A stretch of 9,254 nt of DNA from Bacillota bacterium (GTDB lineage: Bacteria > Bacillota > Clostridia > Tissierellales > Peptoniphilaceae): positions 1 through 9,254 of the forward strand of contig JAEXCD010000099.1 of NCBI GenBank assembly GCA_023393715.1, given 5' to 3'. The notes below the pieces were generated by a model that searched no databases, had not been told where the DNA came from, and saw only the letters and a list, made by a program, of their open reading frames with translations. Both the position numbers and the translations under genes were made by a program. Every line of letters starts with the position of its first letter. The first letter of the stretch is position 1. Shown one piece after another: positions 6,521 to 9,254 of this stretch.

Positions 6521-9002
6521 CGGACGCAGGCTCCTCGGCGCGCGTCCGCCTGTGAAAAAAAACAATCATCGCTGCGAGATGAAGAAACCAGAGATAGGCG
6601 AACGGTTCTTCATCTCGTTTTTTTCGTACCGCAAATCCTTTTTCAGACGGACAAATCACGATATCCCCTGCCCGATCGGTTCGATAATATGGAATATGAC
6701 GCAGGCTCAGGCGTTTTCGAAGCTCGGCGTGCGGATGTCCGTACGCATTTCCCGCCCCGCAGCTGATCAACGCCACGCGGGGCGCACTCCAATTCAAAAA
6801 CGCGGCGGAGCTGCCGTTATTGGCGCCGTGGTGCGCCACCTTGAGCACGTCGACCTGCCGAATACGGTCATCGCCCACCAGCAGACGGTCGTCTGATTCG
6901 AGATCGCCCGTCAGCAGCACTGTTATCCCGATATCCAGCAGAAGAATCATGGACGCATTATTGGCGTCCGCCGCATCAAACATTCCTGCGCGAAGCACGA
7001 ACAGGCGCATGGATTCATTCCGGAGAAACGCCTGCCGTCCGGCCGTAACCGCCTCGCTCTTCCCACGAACAGCACCCGGCAAAAGCGAAAGCGGTACTGC
7101 GCCATAGCGGTCGGGCGAGCAGTACACGCGGTCGATCTCAATGCGGCCGGCCAGCTCCTCCAGATTGCCCATATGATCATAATCCCGATGAGATAAAAAG
7201 ACTCCCTGCAAATGAGAAACGCCTCTTCTCCGAAGCTCGTTTGCCAATGCTTCTCCCTGAATATTTTCTCCCGTTCGCGCGCTGCGAACGCCGCCCGTGT
7301 CGAACAGCCACCGTCCCTGCGGCGTTTCCAGAAGCAGACAGTCCCCCTGTCCGATATCGAGCATCGTCAACGTCACGCCGCGCGCGGATACGGCGTTCAC
7401 CGCGATAAGGGCAAGCACCTCCATTCCCCAGAGCACGAGACAGGACGTGACCGCCCTTCGCCGCCGCTTTTCGAAGGAGGTTTGCGGCGCAGGCAGCGCC
7501 CCGCTTCTCTTTATGAAAACGAGACCGCTTACACCGCTTTTCTTTGCAAAGACAAGGCCTGCCAAAAAGAGGTACCAGCCCGCCATGGCCGGCCCGGACA
7601 GACCGCCCACAAGGCGGAGCGTCAGGAAGGAAAACAGATTCATCCCCCGGAGCAGCAAATAATAGCACTCGTACACACCGCCAAAGAGGCAGAGCGTAAG
7701 CCACCGGACGCCCGGAATCCACTGAAAAAGAACGGCGAGAAGCGATCCCGCAAAGAACCGTTCAAAAAGCGGTATCGCCACCCAACCGAGGAGCAGCCCC
7801 GAAAGCGAAATGCGGCCAAAGCTTTGCAGCAATACGGGAAATGTCCAAAGCGAAATCCACAACGAACGGCGAAGCGCCTCAAAAAAAGCCCTCCTCTTCC
7901 GGCGGGCTCCGGGATGCTCCTGCGCGCATTCCATCCCCAACGCACAGAGAAAGGACAGCTGCAGACCCGTATCGAAAAGAGCATAGGGGCGCCACAGTAA
8001 AATCAGACAGAGCGCCCCGAGCTGACGCCAGATCGCGCGCTCCGCACGCCGCCGCCGAAGGGCGCGTTCCCGCAGGCCTAAGACAAACACGGCGCGCACA
8101 ATCGACGCCGGAAAGCCCAGTATGGCCGCATAAAAGAAAAAAAGCACGAGCAGGATGCGTGCAATCGCCGTCCTCGAGCAGCTCGTCCACGAGAGCAGCC
8201 ACATTCCCCAGGAAAACAGCACCTGTACATGCAGACCGCTGACGGCCAGCAAATGAGCGAATCCCAGCTCCTTCATCCCGGAGACCACCGGATCGGTCCC
8301 ACCCGGCTCCGCTAAAAAAAGTCGTTTCAAAAAGGAGCTCCACCGATCCGGAAAGCGATTCAGGCATTCCTCCATCCCGATCCGGATGCGATCGACCCAC
8401 CAGATCAGCCGATGGGCGCGATCGACGCGCCGGACGTTTCGCGTCGTGCACCAGCCGGCAAGCCCGCGCGCAAACCAAACGCGCGCCTCATCGTATTCGC
8501 CGCGCAGTGAAGCGCGGCGAAAGGGCCGACGCTGTATCTCGCCCTCATAACAATCCCCGATCCCGGCATCCGAAGGGAGCGAATCGGCGCGAATCAGGTA
8601 ACGATCCCGCCGAAGCCGCCCCGAGCCCTCGACGGCGATCTGAAAACCCTCTCCTCCGCGCCACGGATGGCGCCGCTCCACCGTCCATCGGCGCACCAGC
8701 CATCCCGAATCCGCCGCATCCCCTGTCGGTGCAAGCCCCCAGAACAAAAACGCGCCGAGGAAAAGCGCCCCGAAAATGCGCGCATGCCCGGCACGGATAT
8801 GCCGTTTCGTATGCGCATGCGGCCAAGCGAGCCTTTTGCAGGAATAGATGAAGCCCGCAGCGCCGAAGCAGATAAGTGCGAAACCGCGCCATCGATCAAG
8901 AAAGCCCTGATGCATCTGCCAAAATCCCATGCCGGCCAGCCCGCATAAAAAACCGATGATCTCTTTTTCTGCCGTCCGTCGTCTCATGTTTCTCACGCTC
9001 AT
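6504..9002 (-). CDS. comEC: DNA internalization competence protein ComEC/Rec2
   Basis: The inner-membrane channel for uptake of single-stranded DNA in natural transformation. 832 residues. N-terminal membrane segments (about 12-55 and 75-92) precede a soluble, OB-fold-like region (about 98-200) with GEYDEARVWFARGLAG (168-183). The competence domain follows, with AHLLAVSGLHVQVLF (249-263) and many membrane helices to about 535. The C-terminal metallo-beta-lactamase-like domain has LDIGQGDCLLLE (548-559), LFDTGG (566-571), the metal motif HRDYDH (605-610), LLTGDLE (696-702) and KVAHHGANNGSS (721-732). After YRTDRAGDIVICPSEKGF the family normally ends; here 36 further residues follow, including hydrophobic FAYLWFLHLAAMIVFF (801-816). 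That tail is encoded across the rodA terminator. No good ribosome site precedes ATG 9000-9002; ATG 8985-8987 (codon 6) is an alternative with equally weak support. No comEA or comEB gene is visible beside it in this window. Confidence 0.94.
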   Translation of the reverse strand: MSVRNMRRRTAEKEIIGFLCGLAGMGFWQMHQGFLDRWRGFALICFGAAGFIYSCKRLAWPHAHTKRHIRAGHARIFGALFLGAFLFWGLAPTGDAADSGWLVRRWTVERRHPWRGGEGFQIAVEGSGRLRRDRYLIRADSLPSDAGIGDCYEGEIQRRPFRRASLRGEYDEARVWFARGLAGWCTTRNVRRVDRAHRLIWWVDRIRIGMEECLNRFPDRWSSFLKRLFLAEPGGTDPVVSGMKELGFAHLLAVSGLHVQVLFSWGMWLLSWTSCSRTAIARILLVLFFFYAAILGFPASIVRAVFVLGLRERALRRRRAERAIWRQLGALCLILLWRPYALFDTGLQLSFLCALGMECAQEHPGARRKRRAFFEALRRSLWISLWTFPVLLQSFGRISLSGLLLGWVAIPLFERFFAGSLLAVLFQWIPGVRWLTLCLFGGVYECYYLLLRGMNLFSFLTLRLVGGLSGPAMAGWYLFLAGLVFAKKSGVSGLVFIKRSGALPAPQTSFEKRRRRAVTSCLVLWGMEVLALIAVNAVSARGVTLTMLDIGQGDCLLLETPQGRWLFDTGGVRSARTGENIQGEALANELRRRGVSHLQGVFLSHRDYDHMGNLEELAGRIEIDRVYCSPDRYGAVPLSLLPGAVRGKSEAVTAGRQAFLRNESMRLFVLRAGMFDAADANNASMILLLDIGITVLLTGDLESDDRLLVGDDRIRQVDVLKVAHHGANNGSSAAFLNWSAPRVALISCGAGNAYGHPHAELRKRLSLRHIPYYRTDRAGDIVICPSEKGFAVRKKRDEEPFAYLWFLHLAAMIVFFHRRTRAEEPASVSRRH
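6521..6548 (+). repeat. 7-bp inverted repeat directly after the rodA stop
   Basis: CGGACGC (6521-6527) and GCGTCCG (6542-6548) can form a GC-rich hairpin with a 14-base loop. It is followed by A8 (6555-6562) rather than a T-run, so it is not itself a terminator on the plus strand. It may shield the 3' end of the rodA message. Confidence 0.4.
6575..6624 (+). terminator. Intrinsic terminator of rodA, lying within comEC
   Basis: A perfect 12-bp stem, CGAGATGAAGAA (6575-6586) with TTCTTCATCTCG (6606-6617), can be extended by two GC pairs past a one-base bulge. It is followed at once by seven T (6618-6624). An A8 run lies upstream. The orientation fits termination of plus-strand transcripts from rodA. 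Read on the minus strand it encodes ComEC residues from about 794 to 810, so comEC transcription must pass through it; its T-run on that strand starts only 12 bases after the stem. Confidence 0.85.
7501..7566 (-). repeat. Degenerate 33-bp tandem duplication in the comEC linker
   Basis: Two adjacent 33-base units (7501-7533 and 7534-7566) match at 21 of 33 positions by hand alignment. In the protein they give GLVFAKKSG (482-490) and GLVFIKRSG (493-501) between the last membrane helices and the metallo-beta-lactamase-like domain. Confidence 0.5.
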
Positions 9003-9013
9003 TTCGATGAATA

Positions 9014-9022
9014 TGTTACAAT
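9014..9022 (+). promoter_or_regulatory. Extended -10 promoter element of the gene at 9059
   Basis: TGT-TACAAT is a good extended -10 element. No clear -35 is seen 17 bases upstream, where the comEC start lies. Transcription would begin near 9029. The 56-base gap 9003-9058 serves both divergent genes; a comEC promoter on the other strand is not obvious. Confidence 0.45.
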
Positions 9023-9045
9023 TTATCTGGATACTTTAGGCGTTG

Positions 9046-9052
9046 AAGGAGG
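9046..9052 (+). promoter_or_regulatory. Ribosome binding site of the gene at 9059 (AAGGAGG)
   Basis: A perfect AAGGAGG lies 6 bases before the ATG at 9059 and fixes the start of the partial gene. Confidence 0.85.
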
Positions 9053-9058
9053 CCTCGT

Positions 9059-9254
9059 ATGCAAAGCATCTACCTGAATCCCTATCAGACCGAATTAAAA
9101 ACCGAGATTACGCATCGAAAGCACGAGGGTGAGACAACACACCTCTGTCTGAAGGATACGATTTGCGTCGACTACGATGCATTGGGGCTGCCGCTGGAGC
9201 CCGTATCGCTTTCCGGTTTGCCGCTCCTGCGCACCTATACGGCCGGTGATGAGC
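9059..9254 (+). CDS. Unidentified protein, N-terminal 65 residues only; weak resemblance to alanyl-tRNA editing (AlaX-like) proteins
   Basis: The frame opens at ATG 9059 behind AAGGAGG and stays open to the window end. It begins MQSIYLNPYQTELKTEITHR, then HLCLKDTICVDYDALGLPLE, and reaches LLRTYTAGDE at the edge. There is no signal peptide or membrane segment; the start looks soluble. The opening Y-x-NPYQTE-x-x-x-E recalls the first strand of AlaX-type tRNA-Ala editing proteins, and KDTICVDYDALG sits where those have their TxFYPEGGGQ block, but the glycine-rich block itself is missing. I therefore leave the function open. It is divergent from comEC with 56 bases between the starts, and probably begins a new plus-strand transcript. 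Confidence 0.75.
   Translation, partial: MQSIYLNPYQTELKTEITHRKHEGETTHLCLKDTICVDYDALGLPLEPVSLSGLPLLRTYTAGDE

Noticed and set aside
6521..6548. Hairpin after the rodA stop as the rodA terminator
   Set aside because: It is followed by an A-run, not a T-run; the stem at 6575-6617 with T7 is the proper terminator.
7212..8000. Plus-strand open frame of 262 codons antisense to comEC
   Set aside because: The composition is rich in Arg, Lys, Pro and Gln with no fold signature, it has no ribosome site, and the opposite strand encodes clear ComEC motifs. It is a shadow frame.
1..9254. Mobile element, CRISPR array, toxin-antitoxin or defence system
   Set aside because: No transposase, integrase, regular direct repeats or defence domain were seen; all long conserved frames are housekeeping genes.

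Overview
The window reads as chromosomal housekeeping DNA from a bacterium of the Bacillota, probably an anaerobic clostridial or Tissierellia-like lineage. Supporting this are strong AGGAGG-type ribosome sites, sigma-A style promoters, a type 2 isoleucyl-tRNA synthetase, a HI0933-type flavoprotein and a ComEC gene. The G+C content looks moderately high (judged by eye, not counted). No tRNA, rRNA, CRISPR array, insertion sequence or phage gene is visible.

Left half (1-5260), minus strand: one apparent operon, nth (endonuclease III) -> HI0933-type FAD oxidoreductase -> Rossmann/SAF-domain dehydrogenase (predicted homoserine dehydrogenase-like) -> ileS. A TTGACA/TACGAT promoter lies in front of nth, and a 19-bp near-palindrome overlaps its -35 box. 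The last three genes are packed 9 to 15 bases apart, with ribosome sites touching or overlapping the preceding stops. ileS runs off the left edge. It carries an in-frame TAG at 99-101, just before its KMSKS region, while the frame on both sides still encodes normal IleRS sequence. Its class I HIGH motif reads GIHH, the swapped form reported for mupirocin hyper-resistant IleRS2.

Middle (5261-6624), plus strand: a single-gene unit with a perfect TATAAT, a leader of about 85 bases, rodA (the SEDS peptidoglycan polymerase), and an intrinsic terminator at 6575-6624. That terminator lies inside the 3' coding end of the convergent gene comEC, and the two coding regions themselves overlap by 17 bases.

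Right (6504-9254): comEC (DNA-uptake channel with a C-terminal metallo-beta-lactamase-like domain) on the minus strand. It is divergent from a plus-strand gene that starts at 9059 and is cut off by the window end.

I found no convincing novel multi-gene system. The items most worth checking are the amber codon in ileS, the GIHH motif, the terminator embedded in comEC with the protein tail it encodes, and the possible operator in front of nth.
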